From: JAJRXR01 sp041402005 | Lineage (GTDB): Bacteria; Planctomycetota; Phycisphaerae; Phycisphaerales; UBA1924 | NCBI GenBank assembly: GCA_041402005.1 | Contig: JAWKTB010000002.1 | Coordinates: forward strand, 310,001 to 374,000 | Length of the DNA: 64,000 bases | Reading direction: 5' to 3' | Part shown: positions 8,628 through 18,064 of the stretch, piece after piece | How positions within the stretch are numbered: position 1 is the stretch's first letter | Layout: the number at the start of each line of letters is the position of its first letter | Translations under genes and position numbers: made by a program | The notes under the pieces: generated by a model | What the model was told of the DNA's origin: nothing | The model's input: the letters and a program-made list of their open reading frames with translations, nothing else | Database searches by the model: none

Positions 8628-10075
8628 TCAGGCCGGATCAATGCCAGTTTGCTCGCCTGGTAGCTTCCAACGCTTCCCCTGCCGCTCCACCCTTCGATAC
8701 AGCGTGTCCCGCTCCACCGGCTCGAACCCCGCCTCGCGGATCGCCCGCTGGAGGTCGAGGACGCTCGTCTCCTGGTGCGTCGTCGAGCCGCCGACCTTGG
8801 TGATGTCGTACCAGACGACGGTGCCGTCGATGTCGTCGGCGCCGCACTGGAGCATGTGCTGGGCCATCGAGAGCGTCTGCATGATCCAGAACGCCTTGAC
8901 GTGCGGGAAGTTGTCGAGCATGAGGCGGGCGATGGCGAGTGTGCGGAGGTTTTCTAGGCCGCTGGGGCCGTAGAGGTGCTCGAGCTCGGAGCCGTCGGGG
9001 AAGAAGGGCAGGGGGATGATGGTCTGGAAGTAGCCGTGGGGAAGCGACTCAGCGACGGAGCGACGGAGCGACGTAGGGGGCGGCGGATTCGGGGTCGGAA
9101 GCGGGACGCCGGGGCGGGTGAGCGTGATGACGGGCGCGGTGATGTCGTCGATCGCGACCAATCCCTCCGTCGCTTTGTCGCTCCGTCGCTCCGTCGCTTC
9201 CCCCTCGTAGCCCAGCGCTCGAGCGCCTGGTCCTGCGCCCGCCGAAGGATCTCCATGTGGATCAGCCGCTCGCGCCGCTGGTCGATGTGCCCGTACAGGA
9301 TCGTCGCGTTGGTGTTCAGGCCCAGCTCGTGCGCGACGAGGTGGACGTCCAGCCACTCGTCCGAGCGGATCTTGCCCTTGTGCGTCTCGTCGTGAACGCG
9401 ATCATCGAACACCTCGGCGCCCCCGCCGGGGAGTGAGCCCAGCCCCGCCTCCTTGAGCTCCTGCAACACCCACCGGATGCCGGCCTGGCGGTCGTCGCGC
9501 TTGTACTTCTTGGCGATTTTCGCCAGGTGGACGATCTCGACGGCGGTGAACGCCTTGATGTGCAGGGGAACCCCCGCGACGTCCGCGACACGCCGAATCG
9601 TGCGCAGCATCTCCGGGTAGTAGCTCCAGGGCAGGTAGGGCTGGAGCCCGCCGACGATGTGCATCTCCGTGGCGCCGGACTCGACCGCCTTGCGGGCCTC
9701 CGCGGCAACCGACTCCATGTCGTGCGTGTACGCCCCGTCGTCGCCCTTCTTGCGGTAGAACTCGCAGAACTTGCAGGACAGGGCGCAGACGTTGGAGTAG
9801 TTGAAGTGGCGGTTGACGTTGTAGTACGCGACGTCGGCGTGCAGGCGCCGACGCACCGCGTCCGCGATCTCGCACACGCCCCAGACGTCGGGCGTCTCGT
9901 ACAGCGTCATCCCGTCGTCAATCGACAGACGCGAGCCCGCGAGGGCCTTCTCGCGGATGGCGGACAGCCCCGGGTCGATCCCGGGCAGCGCACCACCGGG
10001 CGTGGTCGGGCCCGCAAGGACTGGACGCCGAGTGTGAGCAACGCGAACGCTCGGGTTGGTCGTGGGAGCGGGCAA
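8628..10075 (-). pseudogene. mqnE: Aminofutalosine synthase MqnE, frameshifted by a foldback insertion
   Basis: A radical-SAM enzyme of the futalosine route to menaquinone. The N-terminal half carries the 4Fe-4S motif CALSCKFCEFYRKKGD and reads through GLNTNATILYGHIDQRRERL. The C-terminal half (GYFQTIIPLPFFPDG, LDNFPHVKAFWIM, GADDIDGTV) is in a frame one base back. Both frames stay open between about 8954 and 9356, so the shift occurs there. That stretch holds a 160-nt foldback (9041-9200) and 60 or more residues absent from ordinary MqnE. The best start is TTG 10075, behind GGAGG. It may be a broken gene, a sequencing error in the repeat, or a gene rescued by -1 ribosomal frameshifting on the hairpin. 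Confidence 0.8.
9041..9200 (-). repeat. Foldback element with CGACGGAG-repeat arms inside mqnE
   Basis: The left arm (9041-9072) and right arm (9163-9200) are near-perfect inverted copies made of two or three CGACGGAG units beginning GAAGCGAC. About 90 nt lies between them. The element coincides with the reading-frame change and the extra residues of mqnE. Confidence 0.75.
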
Positions 10076-10238
10076 ATCGACCCTCCGTGATCTTTCAGAA
10101 ATATTTGAAAGTATTGCGGGGAACGCGACAGGCGTCCAGTCGGGGCGGGCGAACCCGCGACGCGTATCCTCGCGGCCCTTGGCCAGCCCCCCCGACAAGC
10201 CCCGCCGATGGCCCATCGCCCTGCCCACGGGCCACTTC

Positions 10239-11780
10239 ATGGCCTTCGGCACGCCCGAGTGCTGGGCTCGCCTGCTCCTGGACGCACGCGGGCGCGTCCC
10301 GCCCCGGTACTGGCTCCGGGCGGCCTGGTCGGTGCTCTCGTGCGTGACGGGCACGATCATCACGCTGCCCGAGCGGGTCGCTCTCGGGCCCTGGCTGCGT
10401 TGGCGATTCCGGGGCGGGGCGCCGACGTTCGACCACCCGCCGGGGGTCGTCGTCGTGACCGGGTACTACCGGTCGGGGACGACGCACCTGCACAACCTGC
10501 TGGCGTGCGATCGTCGGTTCGTGACGCCGCGCTGGCATCAGTGCCTGGCGCCCCAGGGCTTCTGGGCGAGTTGGACTTTGCTGCGGGCGTTCCTGATCCC
10601 GTTCCTGGGCAACACGCGCCCGCAGGACGACGTGCCCTTCGGCCCGGACTGGCCCGCGGAGGACGACTTCGGCGTCTGCAACTGGACGCTTGCCTCGGCG
10701 CTCCCGGGGCGGTTCAGCGTGTACGAGCGGCGCGCGCACTACGCCCGCTTCCACAACCTCGAGGGATTGACCTCACGCGAGCTTCGGCGCTGGCGCTGGG
10801 CGCAGGCGGCGCTGCTCTGGAAGCTCACGCGTCGGCGCCCGGACGCGCCCCTCCTGCTCAAGAGCCCGAGCCACACGGGGCGCGTCGCGGAATTGGTCCG
10901 TCTGCTGGGCAAAGACCGGGTCCGGTTCGTCCACATCGCCCGCGATCCGGGGGCGGTGCTCCGCTCGAACCTGGCAATGCACAGGCGGTTCGACAGCTTC
11001 TCCCTCCAGCACCCGCCCTCGGAGCCCCAGACGCGGGAGTTCCTGATCGCGGAGTACGCCCAGACGGAGGAGCTGTACGCGGCCCAGTCACGTGCCGGCG
11101 GCGTGCGCGCGTGCGATCTGCGTTTTCAGGACCTCGTCGCCGACCCGGTCGGGCAACTGCGTCGCGCGTACGGCGAGCTCGGACTTGGCTGGACGCCGGA
11201 GGTCGAGGCGTCGGTCGTGCGTTACCTGCACGCGGTGGGGGACTACCGCCCGAGGCATGGCGCGGGGGGCGGCGCCGACGAGACGCTCGATCCCCGACTC
11301 GCCCCGCTCCGGGAACTATTCGACCTCGACCGCCCCCCCGTCGAACGGCGTGAGCTGCCACGCCTCGACGCGCCCGAGCGCTCCCGCAAGCGCGCCTGGG
11401 GCGTACTCGCCCTGACGGCTCTGGCGATCGTCGCACTCTGGATTCCGCTCGCGTGGCTCACGGGCAACCGCCTCGATGCGCTCGTCTGGCCCGCGGGCCT
11501 GGCGATCGGGCTGGCGACGATCCGGGCGGCCAGGGTCGGGACGACGGCGCTGGGACTGGCGGCGGCGGGGCTGACGCTGCTCGTGTACGCCGCGGTCGTC
11601 TACCCCGCGACGTACTTAGCGTACTCGGACGCCTGGAGCCGCCCGGCGTACGACTCGTGGATCGCCGTCCGCAACTCGATCCTCCTCACGCCCGGCAACC
11701 ACCTTTTCCTCCTCTTCCTCGGCGTCGTGACCGCCTTCCGGTGCGCGAGCCGGAAGCACCTGCGACCACCCGGGGTGTAA
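10239..11780 (+). CDS. Sulfotransferase-family protein with C-terminal membrane anchor
   Basis: About 513 residues. The PAPS-binding motif is GYYRSGTTHLHNLL, and the second (3'-phosphate) motif is VHIARDPGAVLRSNLAMH, so it is expected to move sulfate from PAPS to a hydroxyl group. The acceptor is unknown. The C-terminal 130 residues contain about four hydrophobic helices (GVLALTALAIVALWIPLAWL, ALGLAAAGLTLLVYAAVV and others), so the catalytic domain is tethered to a membrane. The start is uncertain: ATG 10239 is used, with TTG 10178 as alternative; neither has a good ribosome-binding site. It is divergent from mqnE and unrelated in architecture to the two TPR-sulfotransferases at 16.6-19.6 kb. 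Confidence 0.75.
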   Translation: MAFGTPECWARLLLDARGRVPPRYWLRAAWSVLSCVTGTIITLPERVALGPWLRWRFRGGAPTFDHPPGVVVVTGYYRSGTTHLHNLLACDRRFVTPRWHQCLAPQGFWASWTLLRAFLIPFLGNTRPQDDVPFGPDWPAEDDFGVCNWTLASALPGRFSVYERRAHYARFHNLEGLTSRELRRWRWAQAALLWKLTRRRPDAPLLLKSPSHTGRVAELVRLLGKDRVRFVHIARDPGAVLRSNLAMHRRFDSFSLQHPPSEPQTREFLIAEYAQTEELYAAQSRAGGVRACDLRFQDLVADPVGQLRRAYGELGLGWTPEVEASVVRYLHAVGDYRPRHGAGGGADETLDPRLAPLRELFDLDRPPVERRELPRLDAPERSRKRAWGVLALTALAIVALWIPLAWLTGNRLDALVWPAGLAIGLATIRAARVGTTALGLAAAGLTLLVYAAVVYPATYLAYSDAWSRPAYDSWIAVRNSILLTPGNHLFLLFLGVVTAFRCASRKHLRPPGV

Positions 11781-13993
<2,213 letters not shown>

Positions 13994-14006
13994 TTCGCTC
14001 TTGGAG

Positions 14007-14027
14007 GGGTGGGCTTCCAGCCCACCC
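14007..14027 (+). repeat. GGGCTTCCAGCCC palindrome
   Basis: Perfect palindrome GGGTGGGCTTCCAGCCCACCC just behind dnaK. A sister with the same core is at 21873-21893. Both follow the 3' end of a gene. Confidence 0.7.
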
Positions 14028-14046
14028 ACTTACGGACGAGATCGCG

Positions 14047-14082
14047 GCGGGCGCTGCACACGCGGCGCCCGCTGTTGTTTTT
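14047..14082 (+). terminator. Rho-independent terminator of dnaK
   Basis: An 8-bp GC stem (GCGGGCGC/GCGCCCGC) with a 10-nt loop is followed by TGTTGTTTTT. It lies between the convergent dnaK and rdgB genes. Confidence 0.8.
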
Positions 14083-14087
14083 GCTCG

Positions 14088-15368
14088 CTATTCGAGCCCG
14101 CGAAGGCGCCCGATCTCGCGGGCCATCAGACGGGCCGCCTCGCCCCGGTGTGACCGGGCGTTCTTCTCCTCCGCGCTCAACTCGGCGGAGGTGCGCGTGT
14201 AATCCGGCCCGACCAGGACGAGCGGGTCATACCCGAACCCGTTGGCGCCCCGCGGCACGTCGTGGGGCATGCCGATGCGCCCCTCGAACGCCCCCCGCAC
14301 GACGGCGAGGATCCGTGAATCCCTCCCCCCGGTGGGGCCGGTTTCCAACCGGCCTGCGTTCCTGATCAGGAACGGATACTCACCCGGCCGCTCACACAGC
14401 CCCGCTTTCACTGCGTTCTTCTCGATGTATCTGAACTTCTCTTCCGCCTCGTCCGCGTCACGGACGATCCTGTCGAAGTACTCTCGCTGCCACAGGGCGC
14501 CGGCCTCGCCTCGTTTCTTCTGGATTTGAGCGGCGCTGTGCCGTTTGATGCTGTGCATCAGCCCGGCTAGATCGGGCCAAGATCCGTCCTCCTGCTGTTT
14601 GATCCGGAACAGCATATGCACGTGGTCGGGCATGACCGTCGCCGCGTGGAGCACGATCCGCGTGCCGTCCCAGTGGGAGCACGCATCGGCGACGATCCGG
14701 CGTTCCTCCGGGCTGAGTACTCCTGCGTGCGTGCGCCACGTCACGAAGTAGGTCGCGCCGGCGAGTTGCCAGTGGGGGAGGTCGCCGCGTCGGGTTTGAA
14801 ACGCGCCGTCGTTGAACTGGGGAACAGAGTTCTTTCGGGTCGGTTGGAAACCGACCCCACCGGGGGGAGCGGTCCCTTCGGGGGGAATCGTCCCACTGGA
14901 AGGAGGGGCGTCGCCAGGCGGGGGGGACGGCGTTGCCAGCACCATCGTGCACACGAACCTTGCCGAGCGCTGCTCGGGCGCCACGCCCTCCAGGTCCTTC
15001 AGCAGCTTCGCGTTGTTTGCGGCATCCCGGGCCTCGCGGCTGATCCCCGTCTCCTCGCCGTCCGTCGCGTAGTGCGAGCTGATCACCCCCGGCGCCCCGC
15101 CCAACGCGTCCACCTCCAGCCCCGAGTCGTCCGCCAGGCAGACCCGCCCCGTCTGCTCGGCGTACGAGAGGGCCTTGAGCGTCGCGTTGGCCTCGAACGA
15201 CGCACGCCCCTCGACCGGCTCGGCGAACTCGCCCGCCAGGTCGCTCAGGCCGACCACACCCACCCCGATCTTGCCCAGGATCGCGCGGATCTCCTCCACT
15301 TTGTGGGGGTTGCCGGTCGCGATCACGATGGGCTCGTCGCCGATGGGCATACGTGTTCCGTGCTTCAT
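14088..15368 (-). CDS. rdgB: RdgB/HAM1 dITP/XTP pyrophosphatase with in-frame transposase insert
   Basis: Cleans the nucleotide pool by hydrolysing dITP and XTP. The host enzyme is split in two: residues 1-145 (IVIATGNPHKVEEI, LADDSGLEVDALGGAPGV, ARFVCTMVLA) and residues 352-426 (RILAVVRGAFEGRIG, ANGFGYDPLVLV, SAEEKNARSHRGEAARLM). Joined, they give a normal length of about 220 residues with all active-site motifs. Between them, about 206 residues form a tyrosine (HUH) transposase domain in the same frame with no stop. The join falls where RdgB has a surface beta-hairpin, so folding could survive. ATG 15350 is an alternative start nearer the conserved N-terminus. The gene is divergent from the PfkB kinase gene, with only 23 bp between starts. 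Confidence 0.88.
   Translation of the reverse strand: MKHGTRMPIGDEPIVIATGNPHKVEEIRAILGKIGVGVVGLSDLAGEFAEPVEGRASFEANATLKALSYAEQTGRVCLADDSGLEVDALGGAPGVISSHYATDGEETGISREARDAANNAKLLKDLEGVAPEQRSARFVCTMVLATPSPPPGDAPPSSGTIPPEGTAPPGGVGFQPTRKNSVPQFNDGAFQTRRGDLPHWQLAGATYFVTWRTHAGVLSPEERRIVADACSHWDGTRIVLHAATVMPDHVHMLFRIKQQEDGSWPDLAGLMHSIKRHSAAQIQKKRGEAGALWQREYFDRIVRDADEAEEKFRYIEKNAVKAGLCERPGEYPFLIRNAGRLETGPTGGRDSRILAVVRGAFEGRIGMPHDVPRGANGFGYDPLVLVGPDYTRTSAELSAEEKNARSHRGEAARLMAREIGRLRGLE
14323..14354 (+). repeat. REP-like terminal repeat of the RAYT cassette, RdgB C-terminal side
   Basis: CTCCCCCCGGTGG followed by the hairpin GGCCGGTTTCCAACCGGCC. It encodes LETGPTGG in the fusion. It differs from the opposite end at two positions that pair with each other in the hairpin. 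Confidence 0.85.
14838..14869 (-). repeat. REP-like terminal repeat of the RAYT cassette, RdgB N-terminal side
   Basis: Read on the minus strand: CTCCCCCCGGTGG followed by GGTCGGTTTCCAACCGACC. The C:G pair of the other end is T:A here, a compensatory change that keeps the stem. It encodes GGVGFQPTR. Confidence 0.85.
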
Positions 15369-15391
15369 TGTTGCCCGCTACCCTTCGGGCC

Positions 15392-16564
15392 ATGGTCCAC
15401 GCAGAGGAAAGATCGGCGGTGGCGCAACGGGCCGCGGAGGCCCTCGAGGCGCGTGCCGAGTCGGGCCCGATGCCAAAGGCCCTGATCGGGTTCGACGGGT
15501 TCATCGACGAGATCATCCACGTCGTCGGGCGCCGACGCTCCATGAAGGGGGACGACTTCGAGCGGATCGCGACGATCCCGGAGTTCGCCGCCCGGGCCGC
15601 CGCGGCTTCGGGTCGCAGCGCCAACATCGAGATGTACGTCCGCGAGGTCCGCTTCGGGGGCAACGCGCCCCTGATGGGCGGGGCGATGGGTCGCCTGGGC
15701 GCGGTCGTCGATTTCATCGGCGCCGTCGGACAGAAAGAGGACCACACGAAGCTCGACCCGCTCTTCCAGCCCTTCGCCGACCGGTGTCGCTCGGTCCGCC
15801 CGCTCGCCAGGCCCGGGCACACCGACGCGCTCGAGTTCAGCGACGGCAAGCTGATGCTGGGCAAGGCGCAGACCGTCCAGGAGGTCACCTGGGAGCGGAT
15901 CAAGGAAGTCGTGGGCCTCGCGAAGATGACCGAACTCGGCGAGGAGGCGGACATCATCGGCGTCACCAACTGGGTGATGCTGGGCGGCGTCGAGGGCATC
16001 TGGGCGGGCCTGCGTGACGAGGTCTTCCCGAAGCTCTCCGACCGCCCCCGCCGGGTTGTGGTGGACCTGTCCGACCCCGCGAAGCGATCGGACGAGGCGA
16101 TCTCGCGGGCGATGGGCGTGCTGCGGTCGCTCAACGAGAAGGCGCCCGTGACGCTCGGGCTGAACCTGGCCGAGGCGCAGCGGGTCGCGAGCGTCAGCGG
16201 GCTGACGGTTTTCGACGAGTCGCGGAGCTACTCGCTGGGGAAGCTCGTGCGCGAGGCGGCGGGGCAGCTTCGCGAGACCTTGGGGCTCGATGGCGTGGTG
16301 GTGCATCCCCGCGAGGGCGCGGGCGCCGCCGACTCCACGGGCGCCGCCTGGTTCGAGGGGCCATTCACGGCCAACCCCAAGCTCTCGACGGGCGCGGGGG
16401 ATCATTTCAACGGGGGCTTCGCCTTCGCCCGCGCGATAGGATTGGGCATCGAGGAGTCCCTGGCCGTCGGATGCGCGGTCTCCGGCGCCTACGTGCGTGA
16501 CGCGAAGAGCCCGGACCTCACGCGGGTGGTTGCGTTCCTGCGAGACCTGCCCTCCTCGGAGTGA
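15392..16564 (+). CDS. PfkB-family carbohydrate kinase
   Basis: 390 residues of the ribokinase/PfkB fold, which phosphorylates a sugar or nucleoside with ATP. Visible marks are LIGFDGFIDEII at the N-terminus, FGGNAPLMGGAMGRLGA, and the C-terminal signature STGAGDHFNGGFAFARA with the catalytic Asp in GAGD. Compared with ribokinase it has extra residues in the N-terminal third. The substrate cannot be told from sequence. ATG 15392 is chosen because the upstream in-frame ATG at 15353 would overlap the divergent rdgB start; no clear ribosome-binding site helps. It is 12 bp upstream of two TPR-sulfotransferase genes and probably co-transcribed with them. Confidence 0.85.
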   Translation: MVHAEERSAVAQRAAEALEARAESGPMPKALIGFDGFIDEIIHVVGRRRSMKGDDFERIATIPEFAARAAAASGRSANIEMYVREVRFGGNAPLMGGAMGRLGAVVDFIGAVGQKEDHTKLDPLFQPFADRCRSVRPLARPGHTDALEFSDGKLMLGKAQTVQEVTWERIKEVVGLAKMTELGEEADIIGVTNWVMLGGVEGIWAGLRDEVFPKLSDRPRRVVVDLSDPAKRSDEAISRAMGVLRSLNEKAPVTLGLNLAEAQRVASVSGLTVFDESRSYSLGKLVREAAGQLRETLGLDGVVVHPREGAGAADSTGAAWFEGPFTANPKLSTGAGDHFNGGFAFARAIGLGIEESLAVGCAVSGAYVRDAKSPDLTRVVAFLRDLPSSE

Positions 16565-16576
16565 GCAAGAGGCCCC

Positions 16577-18061
16577 ATGGCGTCGCAACCCCCGAGCACG
16601 TTCCTGCGGGAAGCCGATCGCCTCGTCGCCGCGGGCGACCTGGCGGGCGCCGCGGATACCTACGCGACGCTGCTCAAGTCCAACCCGAGGTACGAGCACC
16701 GGGCCCGCGTCCGCTACCGCCTGGGCACGATCTACTCGAAGCTCGGGAGATGGCAACGGGCGATCGACACGCTCAAGCGGGCGGCACGCGAGTGGCCCGA
16801 CAACGCGGACCTCCTGTACAACCTGGCGCAGGCTCAGATCTACGCGCAGCGACAAAGTGATGCGGCGGAGACACTCGCCCGCGCGCTGGAGGCGGACCCC
16901 GACCACGCCGACTCGCTCGCACGCCTCGCAACGATGGCGCAGTACGCCGGGCGCCCCGAGGACGCGGCGGCGCAGCTCGAGGCCATCGATCGGCGCGGCA
17001 TACGAAACTGGTCCGTCGAGCTCGCCTTCGCGACGCTCGCGCCCAAGACGGGGCGGAACCCCGAGGCGATCCGCCGCTTGCGATCGATGGTCGACGAGGG
17101 CGGGCTCGAACCCGAGGAGCGGGCGGCGTTGCTGCTCAACCTCGCGTACCTGCTCGACCTCGAGGGGCGGTATGACGACGCCTGGGGGGCGGCCGAGGAG
17201 GGCAACGCCGCCCTGCCCGTCCACTACGACCCGGCCCGCTTCGTGCGCGATGTCGAGCACAGCATCAGGACGGTCACGCCCGAGGTCATCCTGTCCCTGC
17301 CCGAACCGACGGACCGCGCGTCGGACGTGGTGCTCATCCTCGGGTCCCCGCGCTCGGGCACGACGCTGATGGAGCAGATCATCGCCGCCCACCCGGAGGC
17401 GGATTCGGCGGGCGAGCTGGAGGTGCTGGGCGAGTCGGTCAAGATCGTCGCGCGGGCGGCTGGCGCGACAGGCGACGCGTCGCGCATCCGGCGCGCCGAC
17501 ATGATCAAGGCCTCCGGGCATTACCTCTCCGCGCTGCGCGCCTGCAGCGGGCAGGCGCGCAAGCGGATCGACAAGCAGCCGCACAACTGGCACTCTCTCG
17601 GCCTGGCCTCGCGCCTCCTGCCCGAAGCGCGGGTGATCTACTGCGACCGCGACCTGAGGGACGTCGCCATCTCGACGTTCTTCCGGAACTTCGCGATCGG
17701 GCACGAGTACTCCACGCGACTCGACTGGATCGGGCAGTACCTCCGCGAGTCGCGCCGCCTGATGCGCCACTGGATCGAGGTCATCCCGCGGACGACCGAC
17801 TCGTTCAAGATCACGACCGCTCGCTACGAGGAGGTCGTCGCCAACGCCGAGACGGAGAGCCGGCGCCTCGTCGAGTTCGTCGGTCTTCCGTGGGACGACG
17901 CTTGTCTCCGCTTCCAGGAGCACAAGCGCGGCGTGAGGACGCTGTACGCCGACCAGGTGGGTCGGGGCGTGTACAAGGACTCGCTCGAGCGCTGGAGACG
18001 CTACGAGAAGCACCTGGGCCCGCTGATGGAGGCGCTGGGCGACGAGGCGCCCCGGGGCTAG
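16577..18061 (+). CDS. TPR-repeat sulfotransferase, copy 1
   Basis: 494 residues. The first 220 are tetratricopeptide-like helical repeats (ADRLVAAGDLAGAADTYATL, LGRWQRAIDTLKRAA, QSDAAETLARALEADPDH). The rest is a PAPS-dependent sulfotransferase with the 5'-phosphosulfate loop LGSPRSGTTLMEQII (about residues 255-269), RIDKQPHNW, and VIYCDRDLRDVAISTFFRNF as 3'-phosphate motif. TPR plus sulfotransferase is the arrangement of bacterial tyrosylprotein-sulfotransferase-like proteins, but the acceptor here is unknown. A paralogue follows three bases downstream, in the same order of domains. No signal peptide is seen. Confidence 0.88.
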   Translation: MASQPPSTFLREADRLVAAGDLAGAADTYATLLKSNPRYEHRARVRYRLGTIYSKLGRWQRAIDTLKRAAREWPDNADLLYNLAQAQIYAQRQSDAAETLARALEADPDHADSLARLATMAQYAGRPEDAAAQLEAIDRRGIRNWSVELAFATLAPKTGRNPEAIRRLRSMVDEGGLEPEERAALLLNLAYLLDLEGRYDDAWGAAEEGNAALPVHYDPARFVRDVEHSIRTVTPEVILSLPEPTDRASDVVLILGSPRSGTTLMEQIIAAHPEADSAGELEVLGESVKIVARAAGATGDASRIRRADMIKASGHYLSALRACSGQARKRIDKQPHNWHSLGLASRLLPEARVIYCDRDLRDVAISTFFRNFAIGHEYSTRLDWIGQYLRESRRLMRHWIEVIPRTTDSFKITTARYEEVVANAETESRRLVEFVGLPWDDACLRFQEHKRGVRTLYADQVGRGVYKDSLERWRRYEKHLGPLMEALGDEAPRG

Positions 18062-18064
18062 GCA

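Larger units (their letters stand above)
14323..14869 (-). mobile_element. REP-associated tyrosine transposase (RAYT) cassette inside rdgB
   Basis: The encoded domain has the Y1/HUH transposase hallmarks: LPHWQLAGATYFVTWRTH as first strand, VMPDHVHMLFRI with the metal-binding H-x-H (residues 249 and 251 of the fusion), WQREYFDRIVRDADE as a candidate nucleophile helix, and RYIEKNAVKAGLCERPGEY at the end. The exact catalytic Tyr is not certain. It is bounded by 32-bp inverted ends (14323-14354 and 14838-14869). No ATG, GTG or TTG lies in frame between the outer end and the first strand; the nearest upstream ATG is codon 142 in the RdgB part. The transposase therefore seems to be made as a fusion or from that internal codon. 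Confidence 0.85.

Noticed and set aside
9041..9200. CRISPR-like repeats
   Set aside because: The short units are contiguous and arranged as two inverted arms, with no regular spacers.
14323..14869. Intein in RdgB
   Set aside because: No intein splice motifs, no Cys/Ser at the junction and no C-terminal HN; the insert is a transposase domain with DNA-level terminal repeats.
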